Source of the DNA: Clostridiales bacterium
GTDB taxonomy: Bacteria; Bacillota; Clostridia; Lachnospirales; Lachnospiraceae
NCBI GenBank assembly: GCA_021202925.1
Contig: JAJQCD010000014.1
Location: 150,159-214,158 of the forward strand
Direction of reading: 5' to 3'
DNA length: 64,000 nt
Made by a program: the position numbers and the translations under genes. Shown here piece by piece: positions 45,155 through 53,114 of the stretch. The notes beneath the pieces were generated by a model that searched no databases, was not told the origin of the DNA, and saw nothing but the letters and a program-made list of their open reading frames with translations. Each line of letters begins with the position of its first letter. Position 1 is the first letter of the stretch.

Positions 45155-45194
45155 CCCTAGTTTTATTTATAGACAGGATGGTTTCGAACTGTCT
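45155..45194 (-). ncRNA. PreQ1-I riboswitch aptamer
   Basis: On the minus strand AGACAG and CTGTCT make stem P1 around TTCGAAACCATC. An A-rich strand (ATAAATAAAA) follows, then CTAGGG, which can pair with the CC-containing loop to form the H-type pseudoknot. This is the layout of the preQ1-I class. Location directly ahead of queT-queF supports it. Confidence 0.85.
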
Positions 45195-45210
45195 GCCGCG
45201 AAGCAAAGTC

Positions 45211-45239
45211 AGTATAACATAAAGGGAAACGGAACGCAA
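45211..45239 (-). promoter_or_regulatory. Promoter of queT-queF
   Basis: TTGCGT (45239-45234), 17 bases and TATACT (45216-45211), starting transcription just before the riboswitch. Confidence 0.75.
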
Positions 45240-45270
45240 GTATTCCGGATGACTGAACTTCCCGCACCCG

Positions 45271-46029
45271 TCATAACACGGACTCGATTAATAATTTCGT
45301 ATACTCCGACCGGGGATTCCGAATTATCTCATCCACCATCCCCACCTCTGTAACCTTCCCTTCGTGCATCACCAGCAGCCGGTCACAGAAGGACTGCACC
45401 ATGGCGAGGTTATGGCTGATAAACAGGCAGGACAGACCATTTTCCTGCTTGAATCGTTTCAACAGTTCCATAATCTCCTGCTGTACCGTCACATCCAGCG
45501 CGGATGTCGCCTCGTCGCAGATCAGAATCTTCGGCTGCACCGCCAGCGCTCTGGCGATCGCGGCCCGCTGACACTCTCCTCCGCTCACCTCATGAGGATA
45601 GCGTCCCGCAAATTCTTCCGGCAGCTCACACTGCCGCAGGAGCTTTTCCACTCTTTTTCGGATCTCCATCTGCGATAATCTACCGTTATAAAGGCTTTCT
45701 GCGATCCCGTCACCCAGCGTCCTGCGTGGATCAAAAGAGCTTACCGGATCCTGAAATATCATCTGAATATCACGATACATACGACGCAGCGCAGACCCCC
45801 GCACATGAGTCATATCTTCCCCGAACAGACGAATCGTTCCTTCCGTCGGATCGAGCAGCCGGGTAACCGCCTTTGCCAATGTGCTTTTCCCGCTGCCCGA
45901 TTCTCCTGCTATGCCAAGCGTCTCTCCCGCCCGAAGTAAAAAAGACACATGATCCACCGCCGCAAATGACGGCCTCCCCTTTTGATGAAAAATCACAGTC
46001 AGATTCTTCACTTCCAGTATCGTCTCCAT
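45271..46029 (-). CDS. Nickel/peptide-type ABC transporter ATP-binding protein (NikE/OppF-like)
   Basis: 252 aa. Walker A GESGSGKSTLAKAVTRLL near residue 42, Q-loop IFQDPVSSFDPRRTLG, signature VSGGECQRAAIARALAV and Walker B ILICDEATSALD. It stops soon after the ATPase core and lacks the C-terminal Cys segment seen in DppD/DppF, like NikE. It starts immediately after the previous stop codon. It is the last gene of the methyltransferase-led operon. Confidence 0.92.
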   Translation of the reverse strand: METILEVKNLTVIFHQKGRPSFAAVDHVSFLLRAGETLGIAGESGSGKSTLAKAVTRLLDPTEGTIRLFGEDMTHVRGSALRRMYRDIQMIFQDPVSSFDPRRTLGDGIAESLYNGRLSQMEIRKRVEKLLRQCELPEEFAGRYPHEVSGGECQRAAIARALAVQPKILICDEATSALDVTVQQEIMELLKRFKQENGLSCLFISHNLAMVQSFCDRLLVMHEGKVTEVGMVDEIIRNPRSEYTKLLIESVL

Positions 46030-46812
46030 TTACGTCCTCCTCAATCTGGGGACGGCAGACAACAGCCGCCTGGTATATGCGTTTTGCGGATTTTGCAGCA
46101 CACGCTTCGCCTCACCATATTCCATCACTCTTCCATCTTTTAGTACCAGAATCGTATCCGCCATGGCAGATACGACGCCGATATCGTGAGTCACCAGGAT
46201 GATCGCCGTGCCAAACAGTTCCCGCATCTGAAGCATTTCGCGGACAACCTGCCGTTGAACCGCCACGTCCAGCGCACTGGTCGGCTCATCTGCCAGCAGG
46301 ATGGACGGCTCCATCAACATGGCCATGGCAATGCCCACACGCTGATTCATGCCGCCGGATAATTCAAACGGATAACTCTTCCAAAGCCGGTCTCCATCCT
46401 TGAATTTCAACTTTTCAAAAAGAGCCAGCGCCTTCTCTCTGGCCTGCGCCCGCGAAATACGCCTGTGGGCAGCCATACTTTCATAAATCTGTGCCCCGAT
46501 CGTACGAACCGGGCAGAAGGAGGCTTCTGCATTCTGAAAGATCATGCCGATCTCCGCCCCTCGAATTTTACGCATCGCCCTTTCATTCAGATCCGGAATG
46601 TTTTTCCCCTGATAAAGCAAATTTCCCCTTGTAACCACGCCGTTTTCACCGAGAAGTCCCAATGCCGCCCTTAAAAGCGTACTCTTCCCGCTGCCGGATT
46701 CTCCTACGATGCCAAGAATTTCTGAGGCGTGCAGGGAAACATTCACATCATGGATGACAGCCCGCTCCCCGAAAGAAATCTCCACCGATTTATATTGCAG
46801 TAATGTTTCCAT
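46030..46812 (-). CDS. Nickel/peptide-type ABC transporter ATP-binding protein (NikD/OppD-like)
   Basis: 260 aa. Walker A GESGSGKSTLLRAALGLLG near residue 37, Q-loop IFQNAEASFCPVRTIG, signature LSGGMNQRVGIAMAML and Walker B ILLADEPTSALD. Like its partner it is short, without the Cys-rich tail. The Q-loop wording EASFCPVRTIGAQIYE is the form often found in the nickel branch. GAGGAGAGG precedes the ATG. Confidence 0.92.
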   Translation of the reverse strand: METLLQYKSVEISFGERAVIHDVNVSLHASEILGIVGESGSGKSTLLRAALGLLGENGVVTRGNLLYQGKNIPDLNERAMRKIRGAEIGMIFQNAEASFCPVRTIGAQIYESMAAHRRISRAQAREKALALFEKLKFKDGDRLWKSYPFELSGGMNQRVGIAMAMLMEPSILLADEPTSALDVAVQRQVVREMLQMRELFGTAIILVTHDIGVVSAMADTILVLKDGRVMEYGEAKRVLQNPQNAYTRRLLSAVPRLRRT

Positions 46813-46824
46813 ACTTGCCTCTCC

Positions 46825-48411
46825 TCAGCTTACCGGCGCCAGATCCGCCGTAATCTCATAAAAATCACAGGGATGCGCCGTCAGCCCGGACACAGAAGCC
46901 TGACTTACCATACTCATTTTCAAATGAGAACAAAATACAAAAGCATGATCATCGAGGATGACCTGCTGCATCTGCACCGCCAGATCCGCCCGTCGGCTGA
47001 CGTCAAACGTCGCCGCCAGCTCCATCTCCAGTTTTTCCAGTTCGTCACTGTGATAAGAACCGTTGTTGGCAGAAGAAGCATCCAGACAATGTGTCGTAAA
47101 AAAATATTCCGGATCTCCGGTCGGCGCCGTCACCATGGCGCTGGCATAGACGTCCCAGGCCACCGGATCCACGCGCAGGCTGTTGTGGTCTGCGGTAGAA
47201 TGAATCACGACCTCCACGCCAATTTCCTTTAACGTGGCCTGCGCGGATTCCGCCAGCAACAGAAGCTCCTGGCGGCTGGGATAAGTCAGCCAGCGAATCG
47301 ACAGTTTCGTTCCGTCCTTCTCCCGATATCCATCCCCGTCACTGTCGACCCATCCGGCCGCGTCCAGAATCGCCCGCGCTCCCTCCGGATCATAGGCTTC
47401 CGCTGTCACCGCGTCGCCGCCGAAAGAAAAGCTGTCCGGATAGACTCCCGCAGCGACATAGCCATTGCCCTGCAGGAGCGTATTCACAAACCCCTCCTTA
47501 TCAATCCCCATGGCAATGGCCTGCCGTACCGCGTCATCCGCCGTTACAGCACTCCTGGCGTTCATCTCCAGGAAAAAGGCGCGGCTCGTCGCGCAGCTCG
47601 AAATCTGATAATCATCATTTTGAAAAATTGCATAGCTGGCATACGGCAGTCCGTAAGCCCCGTCGATCTCACCGGACTGCAACGCCAGCGTCAGAGTATC
47701 TCCGTCGGAAATGGTACGCACCGTGATCGAATCATACCCCGGCGTTCCATTCCAGTAATTCTCATTTTTTCTCAGCTCCAGACGCTCGCCGGACACCAGC
47801 GATACGGCAATATATGGGCCGGTACCGGCGACGATCCCATCCTCCGTAATTCCTGCCTGCATATCAATGATGCACCCATACGGATCCGACAGATAATTCA
47901 AAAAAGCCGGCTTTGGCTCCGACGTTGTAATCGTAAGAACCTGTCCCTCTGCCTCAATGCTCTCCATGCCCAGATCGCCTCTGGCCCGGTCATGCGTTTC
48001 GACCAGATGCTCCAGACATTCCTTCACTGCCTCGCCATCCATCTTCCTGCCGCTTGAAAACGTAACGTCATCGCGCAGAGTGATCACCCAGATCCGCTCA
48101 TCCGGATTTTCATATCTGACTGCCAGCCAGGGTTCCATCTCCATGGAGTCCGAATAATGAAACAGTGTCTCTCCGATCCCATAGCGGATACAGGCCCAGC
48201 CGGAATAGGCACGATGCGGGTTCACATCCGGCTCCTCATTCTCCGGATTAAAGGTCGTATCGCCAAAAACAAACGTTTTCCTTTCTTCATCATCCGAAAC
48301 CTCTTCGCCAGCACGCTCAACACTGCTTTCACTCTCAGCGCATCCCCCAAGGACTCCCAGTCCCAGACACAGACTCAACAAAAACAGACAAACGGTTTTC
48401 ATCCGTTTCAT
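46825..48411 (-). CDS. Nickel/peptide-type ABC substrate-binding lipoprotein
   Basis: 528 aa. The lipobox LGGCAESES is near residue 24. The family 5 binding domain has FGDTTFNPENEEPDVNPHRAY, WACIRYGIGETLFHY, ITLRDDVTFSSGRKMDGEAVKECLEHL and AVRQAIAMGIDKEGFV. The repeated FNPE-DVNPH region near residue 50-70 includes a His that could contact a metal complex, but no metal site can be proven. It may bind a chelated metal, given the methyltransferase in the operon. Confidence 0.88.
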   Translation of the reverse strand: MKRMKTVCLFLLSLCLGLGVLGGCAESESSVERAGEEVSDDEERKTFVFGDTTFNPENEEPDVNPHRAYSGWACIRYGIGETLFHYSDSMEMEPWLAVRYENPDERIWVITLRDDVTFSSGRKMDGEAVKECLEHLVETHDRARGDLGMESIEAEGQVLTITTSEPKPAFLNYLSDPYGCIIDMQAGITEDGIVAGTGPYIAVSLVSGERLELRKNENYWNGTPGYDSITVRTISDGDTLTLALQSGEIDGAYGLPYASYAIFQNDDYQISSCATSRAFFLEMNARSAVTADDAVRQAIAMGIDKEGFVNTLLQGNGYVAAGVYPDSFSFGGDAVTAEAYDPEGARAILDAAGWVDSDGDGYREKDGTKLSIRWLTYPSRQELLLLAESAQATLKEIGVEVVIHSTADHNSLRVDPVAWDVYASAMVTAPTGDPEYFFTTHCLDASSANNGSYHSDELEKLEMELAATFDVSRRADLAVQMQQVILDDHAFVFCSHLKMSMVSQASVSGLTAHPCDFYEITADLAPVS

Positions 48412-48432
48412 ATCGGACTTTCCCCTTCCTTT

Positions 48433-49287
48433 TCATATATTTCGCGGATCCAGATAATCCCTGACGGTATCACCCAGCAGATTGAAAATAACCACTGCCA
48501 CGAAAATGGCCACACCCGGGCCGATCACCACCCAGGGGTAGGTCTGCAGCATACTGCGCCCGCCGCTCATCATATTGCCGAGCTCTGCCACCGGCGGCTG
48601 CGCCCCCAGGCCAAGATAAGACAGTCCGGCCAGCTCCATCATCATCGTGCCGATATCCAGCATGGCTGTCACCAGAATCGGACCCATACTGTTTGGCAGA
48701 ATATGCCGGAAAATAATCTGCCCCGCCGTATCTCCGGCCAATCTCGCCGCCCAGATATATGGCATGCTTTTCTGCGCCAGAGTCTGGCTTCTTGCAAGCC
48801 TGGCATATTTCGGCCAGCTGATCACAGCCAGCGCAAGCACCGCACTGGACAGACCGCCGTTCAGGATTGCAGCAATCGCCAGCGCAAATACCAGTCCCGG
48901 AAAGGCCAGAAACAGATCAGAAATGCGCATAACCAACGCATCCATGAGACCTCCCCAATATCCGCAGATCACGCCAATGGCCGTTCCCGTCAGCGTGATA
49001 ATCATGACCAGTGCAAGAGTCGCAAGAATACTGGTATGCAGCCCCATCAAAATCCGGGACAGCATATCCCTGCCATATGAATCCGTACCGGCGGGATGCA
49101 GAAGGCTCGGCGTCTGCAGAGACACACTGTAGTCCTGCGCGTTCGGGTCATAAGGACACAGATACTCCGCGAATATTGCGACAAGCATCAGCATTAAGGC
49201 AATCCCCACAAAAAAGACAAGTCTGAACCGGATGTGATTCTTCCTTATCTTCGGCCTGCGCGCCGGAATCCTGTTCTCTTCTTTCAT
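48433..49287 (-). CDS. Nickel/peptide-type ABC permease (NikC/OppC-like)
   Basis: 284 aa, six membrane segments, with HPAGTDSYGRDMLSRILMGLHTS near residue 65, EAA loop MPYIWAARLAGDTAGQIIFRHILPN near 165 and ELAGLSYLGLGAQPPVAELGNMM. The ATG at 49287 overlaps the nikB-like stop by 4 bases; longer readings lack a ribosome site. Confidence 0.92.
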   Translation of the reverse strand: MKEENRIPARRPKIRKNHIRFRLVFFVGIALMLMLVAIFAEYLCPYDPNAQDYSVSLQTPSLLHPAGTDSYGRDMLSRILMGLHTSILATLALVMIITLTGTAIGVICGYWGGLMDALVMRISDLFLAFPGLVFALAIAAILNGGLSSAVLALAVISWPKYARLARSQTLAQKSMPYIWAARLAGDTAGQIIFRHILPNSMGPILVTAMLDIGTMMMELAGLSYLGLGAQPPVAELGNMMSGGRSMLQTYPWVVIGPGVAIFVAVVIFNLLGDTVRDYLDPRNI

Positions 49288-50228
49288 GGCTCCATTCCTC
49301 CCAGACGTATCCTCGGATCCAACAGCCGGTAGGAAAGATCGGCAAGCAGATTGACCACGACATAGATCATCGCCATCCACATCACATACGCCTGAATCAT
49401 CGGATAATCCCGCATATTTATCGCGTCGACTGCCAGCTTTCCCACCCCATCCCAGAGAAAAATCGACTCCACAATGGCCGTACCGCCCAGCAAACTGCCG
49501 ATGGATAACGTAAGGAGCGTAACGATCGTCACCATCGATGCCCGCAGAACGCTCTTTATCAACGTCACAGAAAACCGTACGCCTCTCGCTTTTGCCCCCG
49601 CCACATACTCCTTACTCAGTTCGTCCAGCACCGTTGCTCTTACCTGCCGCAAATACTTCGCGGACATGGCAATCGCCAGAGTCAGCGCCGGCATCGCCAC
49701 ACTCCTCCCATTGACGCCGTTCGAAATCACTGGGAGCACATGCAAACGGATCGCCAGAACATACATCAGCAGCAACGCCACAAAAAAGTTTGGCATGCTG
49801 TTCCCGAGAAAGCTGCAAAAGCGGATCAGGTAATCCATAAACCGGTTCTGTTTCACCGCAGCCAGGATTCCCAGCGGGATGGAAATCACCATCGTCAGTC
49901 CGATGGAAACCACAGCCAGCAGTAACGTCGCCGGAAGCTTTGAAAGAAACGTCGGGAGCACTGCTTTCCCGGATATATAACTGGTTCCCATGTCGCCGTG
50001 GAGAAGATTCCACAGCCATGTCAGATACTGGACCAGAAATGGCCGGTCCAGTCCCAGCTCTGCCCTGGTCTGCTCAATCATATCCCGTGAGAGCACGATT
50101 CCGGTATTTTCCATCTTCTGCAGCACCGCGTCGCTTCCCGCAATCCGCATCATGCCAAACGATAAAAAAGTAATAGCCAGGAGAATCGGAATAAGCTGCA
50201 GCAGCCGTTTACATACATACGATCGCAT
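49284..50228 (-). CDS. Nickel/peptide-type ABC permease (NikB/OppB-like)
   Basis: 314 aa, starting MRSYVCKRLLQLIPILLAITFLSFGMMRIAGSDAV, with LGLDRPFLVQYLTWLWNLLHGDMGTSY near residue 65 and EAA loop KEYVAGAKARGVRFSVTLIKSVLR near 190. AGGAGGG precedes the ATG at 50228. It is intact, in contrast to the dppB homologue at 42930-43886. Confidence 0.93.
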   Translation of the reverse strand: MRSYVCKRLLQLIPILLAITFLSFGMMRIAGSDAVLQKMENTGIVLSRDMIEQTRAELGLDRPFLVQYLTWLWNLLHGDMGTSYISGKAVLPTFLSKLPATLLLAVVSIGLTMVISIPLGILAAVKQNRFMDYLIRFCSFLGNSMPNFFVALLLMYVLAIRLHVLPVISNGVNGRSVAMPALTLAIAMSAKYLRQVRATVLDELSKEYVAGAKARGVRFSVTLIKSVLRASMVTIVTLLTLSIGSLLGGTAIVESIFLWDGVGKLAVDAINMRDYPMIQAYVMWMAMIYVVVNLLADLSYRLLDPRIRLGGMEP

Positions 50229-50238
50229 TGCGTCCCTC

Positions 50239-50955
50239 CTATGCTTTTGCCGTAATTGCAAAAACAGGTGTCGGATTGTAGAACTCATCCTTATCATGAT
50301 AAATCCGCTCCCACACTCCGGTATCCACACGGATCTTGTGAAATCCGGCATCCTTTAACAGTTCCACATCCCATTCCGGCCTCGGCTGCTGACACGGGCG
50401 CAACGCTGCCTTGATTTCCTCATATTTCTGCATCATATCTGCTCCGATTTCTTTATGAGCGTGATTGGGCGGCAGCTCAATATCGCTGTTCTCCCTGCAG
50501 TAATCTGCGTCAAAATTAATCAAAATCCCTTCCGGCTTCAACAGATCATGCCATCTATGGTATGCCTGTCTCAGATGCGGCAGTCCCCAGGTCAGATTTC
50601 GAGTGACAATCGCATCAAACGTACCGGGAGCAAACGATGGCTCCTCCGCGTCCATAACTTCAAACCGCGCAGATATTCCCATCAGCTCTGCCGTCTCCTT
50701 CGCTTCCCGTATCATCTCCTCCGTCAGATCAATTCCCGTCATTTCATGGCTGAGCTTTGCCAGCAGAAAAACAAAAAAGCCGGTCCCCGTACCGATATCC
50801 AGAATTTTTAGCCGCTTCCTTTCCGGCAAATAATTCCGAAACTCATTAAGCCATAAGAAATGCTTATCTCCTGACAACTCTCTCATCCTCTGCACACAAA
50901 AAGACGGCGTGCGTCTGGTCCAGTAATCGGTAATCTGCTTTTTAATCTCTTCCAT
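50239..50955 (-). CDS. Class I SAM-dependent methyltransferase heading an ABC operon
   Basis: 238 aa. SAM motif I LKILDIGTGTGFFVFLLAKL near residue 50, the acidic residue in MTGIDLTEEMI, AFEVMDAEEPSF-type motif III near 95, and VTRNLTWGLPHLRQAYHRWHDLLKPEGILINFDADY. The last set resembles methyltransferases found beside nickel/peptide ABC genes. Being first in an operon with a complete importer suggests it modifies the transported ligand or a chelator; this is inference. The ATG at 50955 has AGGAG at seven bases. Ten bases separate it from the permease gene. Confidence 0.85.
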   Translation of the reverse strand: MEEIKKQITDYWTRRTPSFCVQRMRELSGDKHFLWLNEFRNYLPERKRLKILDIGTGTGFFVFLLAKLSHEMTGIDLTEEMIREAKETAELMGISARFEVMDAEEPSFAPGTFDAIVTRNLTWGLPHLRQAYHRWHDLLKPEGILINFDADYCRENSDIELPPNHAHKEIGADMMQKYEEIKAALRPCQQPRPEWDVELLKDAGFHKIRVDTGVWERIYHDKDEFYNPTPVFAITAKA

Positions 50956-50990
50956 CCTCTTTCTCCTCATACAACAAATTCAAAAATCAA

Positions 50991-51049
50991 ATAAAACAAA
51001 AACACGAAAGTAATTCATCTCCCTTCAAAAGAGAAAAATTACCTTCGTG
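50991..51049 (-). terminator. Leader terminator upstream of the methyltransferase/ABC operon
   Basis: CACGAAGGTAATT (51049-51037) pairs over 13 bp with AATTACTTTCGTG (51015-51003), with an inner TCTC/GAGA stem, then TTTTTGTTTT. It lies between the operon promoter and its first gene, so it must be overcome for expression. Confidence 0.88.
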
Positions 51050-51208
51050 GTAATAGCAATTCGCTCATTCTTATAAATCGAAAATTCTCATAGATTCTTC
51101 TATGGAAAAGGATGCTCTTCTGAGCCAATTCACCATCTTCCTGATGGTTTCTGATCCGTCCGATGACCACATCTGCCACCCTGACCATCGATTACCAGAA
51201 TATTCATA
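51050..51208 (-). ncRNA. Structured leader RNA, candidate riboswitch of unknown class
   Basis: About 160 nt between the predicted start and the leader terminator. Visible helices: CGATG...CATCG enclosing CAGGGTGGCAGATGTGG, GGAT...ATCC enclosing ACCATC-AGGAA-GATGGT and GCTC-AGAA-GAGC, and CATAG-AAGAAT-CTATG. A switch is visible: GGTAAT (51196-51191) and the terminator arm GGTAAT (51043-51038) can each pair with ATTACC (51054-51049), so the two structures exclude each other. I cannot match it to a named class. Confidence 0.6.
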
Positions 51209-51214
51209 GTTAAG

Positions 51215-51244
51215 ATAATAGCATACCTGTCATACCATTGTCAA
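51215..51244 (-). promoter_or_regulatory. Promoter of the methyltransferase/ABC operon
   Basis: TTGACA (51244-51239), 18 bases and TATTAT (51220-51215). It gives a leader of about 250 nt before the methyltransferase gene. Confidence 0.78.
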
Positions 51245-51289
51245 AATAATCTTTTGATACCTGTTTTTTCTTTCATCCTTCCGCACAAA

Positions 51290-51478
51290 TCATATCCAGT
51301 TTGCTTCCATCTCATCTTTCAATGTAACAAACATATCGTTAAACCTGCTCTTTGTCTGCTCCACAATATCCAGCGCTACAAGCCGATTATAAGTATGCGC
51401 CACATTATTTCTCGCCCGCAGAGCTGCACAAAAATTTTCATATTTTTTCATAACATAGATTGCTTTTACAGGAAACAT
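51290..51478 (-). pseudogene. C-terminal remnant of a HEPN/nucleotidyltransferase substrate-binding protein
   Basis: The 62-residue frame contains CAALRARNNVAHTYNRLVALDI, the R-x(4-6)-H motif of HEPN proteins of the HI0074 type, followed by the usual helix ending MFVTLKDEMEANW. Full proteins have about 130 residues; the N-terminal half is missing and there is no good ribosome site. No MNT nucleotidyltransferase partner is seen next to it. I read it as a decayed toxin-antitoxin half; expression as a small protein cannot be excluded. Confidence 0.6.
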
Positions 51479-51555
51479 CCGGTTGAAAACTTTTCTTGTC
51501 CAGCCGTTTTTTATACGAACAGAAAAATGTGCATTTTCATGTCTGATTTTTCAAG

Positions 51556-51574
51556 AAAAACGTGAAATATTCGT
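51556..51574. repeat. Left repeat of the ATPase filled site
   Basis: The sequence GAAAAACGTGAAATATTCG and following Ts just before the second ATPase gene matches 54540-54560 with two differences (C/T and G/A). At 54541-54560 the copy joins directly to a copy of the sequence that here lies after the ATPase stop codon. Confidence 0.65.
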
Positions 51575-51627
51575 TTTTAAAATTCAGAAAAATGTGTTAT
51601 ACTGTTATCAGTAACCTGGAAAGGCTG

Positions 51628-52929
51628 GTGATTTACTTGAAGCGAAATGCACTTCAGTATTTAATAAAATGGAAATCCGACGAAGATCGGAAACCGCTGG
51701 TATTAAAAGGCGCACGACAGGTCGGCAAGACATGGCTCATGAAAGAATTCGGTCAGTCTCACTATAAAAGTTATGTTTATTTTAATTTTGATGAAGAGGA
51801 TGAATTAAAATCCATATTTGAAACAAATAAAAATCCTCATCGAATCATAGAATTGCTTTCCATGATTGTCGGCCAGAAAATTCTTCCGGCTGAAACCCTG
51901 ATTATATTTGATGAAATACAGGAATGCCCGGAAGCATTAAATGCACTCAAATATTTTAAGGAAAAAGCAAACGATTATCATGTGATCGCAGCAGGCAGTC
52001 TGCTTGGTACACTGCTTGCACAGCCGAAATCTTATCCTGTTGGCATGGTGAATCTGCTGGAACTGTTCCCGCTGACGTTTGATGAGTTCCTGAAAGCAAC
52101 ATACCCGGCGCTTTACGACTATTACAACAGTATAAAAAAAGAGCAGACAATTGAGGATATTTTTCATAAACGTCTGCTGGATGCGTATCATAACTATCTC
52201 ATCATCGGCGGTATGCCTGAATGCGTGGTCTCATGGATTAAATATAAGGATCCGGCAAAAATCAGTCAGATACAACGAGAGCTTATCACGATCTATGAGA
52301 ATGACTTTTCCAAACATAATGGTAAAATTAACAGCGGCCGCATCCTCATGGTTTTCCGAAGTATTGTAACGCAACTTGCCAAACCCAATGAAAAATTCAT
52401 GTATGGTGCAGTCAGAGAAGGAGGCAGAGCGCGTGATTTTAAAGAAGCCATTGAATGGCTTGTCTCTGCCGGTATGCTGAATCGTGTCTATAATGTTTCA
52501 AAGATGGAACATCCGCTATCCGCCTTTGACAAACTGGACCAGTTCAAACTCTTTGTCTTTGATACCGGTCTTCTGAAAGCTATGGCCGGTATTGACAACA
52601 GCGCAATTCTCCTGAAATCCGATTATCAATTCAAGGGACCGCTGACCGAAAATTTCATTTTACAACAACTGCGTGGGCAGTTTGATGTTGAACCGCGTTA
52701 TTTCTCCGACAAAAACAGTGAGATTGATTTTGTACTTCAGTATGGGACAGAGATTATTCCTTTGGAAGCAAAAGGAGGAGAAGACAAATCTGCGCCATCC
52801 TTTAAAAAATATGTTGCCGACCACCAGCCCGAATACGCAATCCGTTTTTCAAAGCGTGGATATCGGAAAGATGGATTGATTACCAATCTCCCGCTATATC
52901 TTGCACGAAAAACCAAAGAACTCCTGTGA
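51628..52929 (+). CDS. AAA_14/DUF4143 family ATPase (second copy in window)
   Basis: About 433 aa. Walker A GARQVGKTWLMKEF is near residue 33, Walker B LIIFDEIQECPEALNAL near 92, and sensor AAGSLLGTLL near 125. The C-terminal DUF4143 region has NSEIDFVLQYG...IIPLEAKGG, a PD-(D/E)XK-like core. Start is GTG at 51628 (GGAAAGG upstream) or TTG at 51637, which gives the family-typical LKRNALQYL; the ATG at 51562 lies upstream of a likely -10 box (TATACT, 51598). It is AT-richer than its neighbours, and its ends coincide with repeats also found at 54541-54595. Confidence 0.85.
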   Translation: MIYLKRNALQYLIKWKSDEDRKPLVLKGARQVGKTWLMKEFGQSHYKSYVYFNFDEEDELKSIFETNKNPHRIIELLSMIVGQKILPAETLIIFDEIQECPEALNALKYFKEKANDYHVIAAGSLLGTLLAQPKSYPVGMVNLLELFPLTFDEFLKATYPALYDYYNSIKKEQTIEDIFHKRLLDAYHNYLIIGGMPECVVSWIKYKDPAKISQIQRELITIYENDFSKHNGKINSGRILMVFRSIVTQLAKPNEKFMYGAVREGGRARDFKEAIEWLVSAGMLNRVYNVSKMEHPLSAFDKLDQFKLFVFDTGLLKAMAGIDNSAILLKSDYQFKGPLTENFILQQLRGQFDVEPRYFSDKNSEIDFVLQYGTEIIPLEAKGGEDKSAPSFKKYVADHQPEYAIRFSKRGYRKDGLITNLPLYLARKTKELL

Positions 52930-52961
52930 GGAAATGATACCCTGTGTACGCAAAAATCCCC
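52927..52961. repeat. Right repeat of the ATPase filled site
   Basis: A 35-base stretch beginning at the ATPase stop codon matches 54561-54595 at 30 of 35 positions; all five differences are transitions. Both copies run into a hairpin starting with TCCCC. Confidence 0.8.
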
Positions 52962-52992
52962 TGCTATGAATCAATATTTGTGGCAGGGGATT
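52955..52992. terminator. Hairpin after the second DUF4143 ATPase gene
   Basis: AATCCCCTGC (52955-52964) pairs with GCAGGGGATT (52983-52992). The T-run is short on the plus strand (TTTA). On the minus strand the hairpin is followed by ATTTTTGCG, so it would terminate better leftward, although no leftward gene precedes it. Confidence 0.6.
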
Positions 52993-53016
52993 TACTGGTT
53001 TCTAAATATTTCATCC

Positions 53017-53045
53017 TTGACAAGCGTCAAAAATACGTCCATAAT
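53017..53045 (+). promoter_or_regulatory. Promoter of the third DUF4143 ATPase gene
   Basis: TTGACA (53017-53022), 17 bases and CATAAT (53040-53045). The -35 box lies inside a small palindrome, TTGAC-AAGC-GTCAA, which could be an operator. Confidence 0.75.
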
Positions 53046-53114
53046 AAAATCACATTTTAGTTTAGACGAATTTTCATCGATAATGACACTATTGTGACGA
53101 AAGGAGCACGAGTC

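Noticed and set aside
51050-51208. Possible T-box leader because of AGGGTGG
   Set aside because: The T-box antiterminator sequence continues ACCGCG and must lie next to the terminator. Here the match breaks after GGGTGG and lies about 130 bases away.
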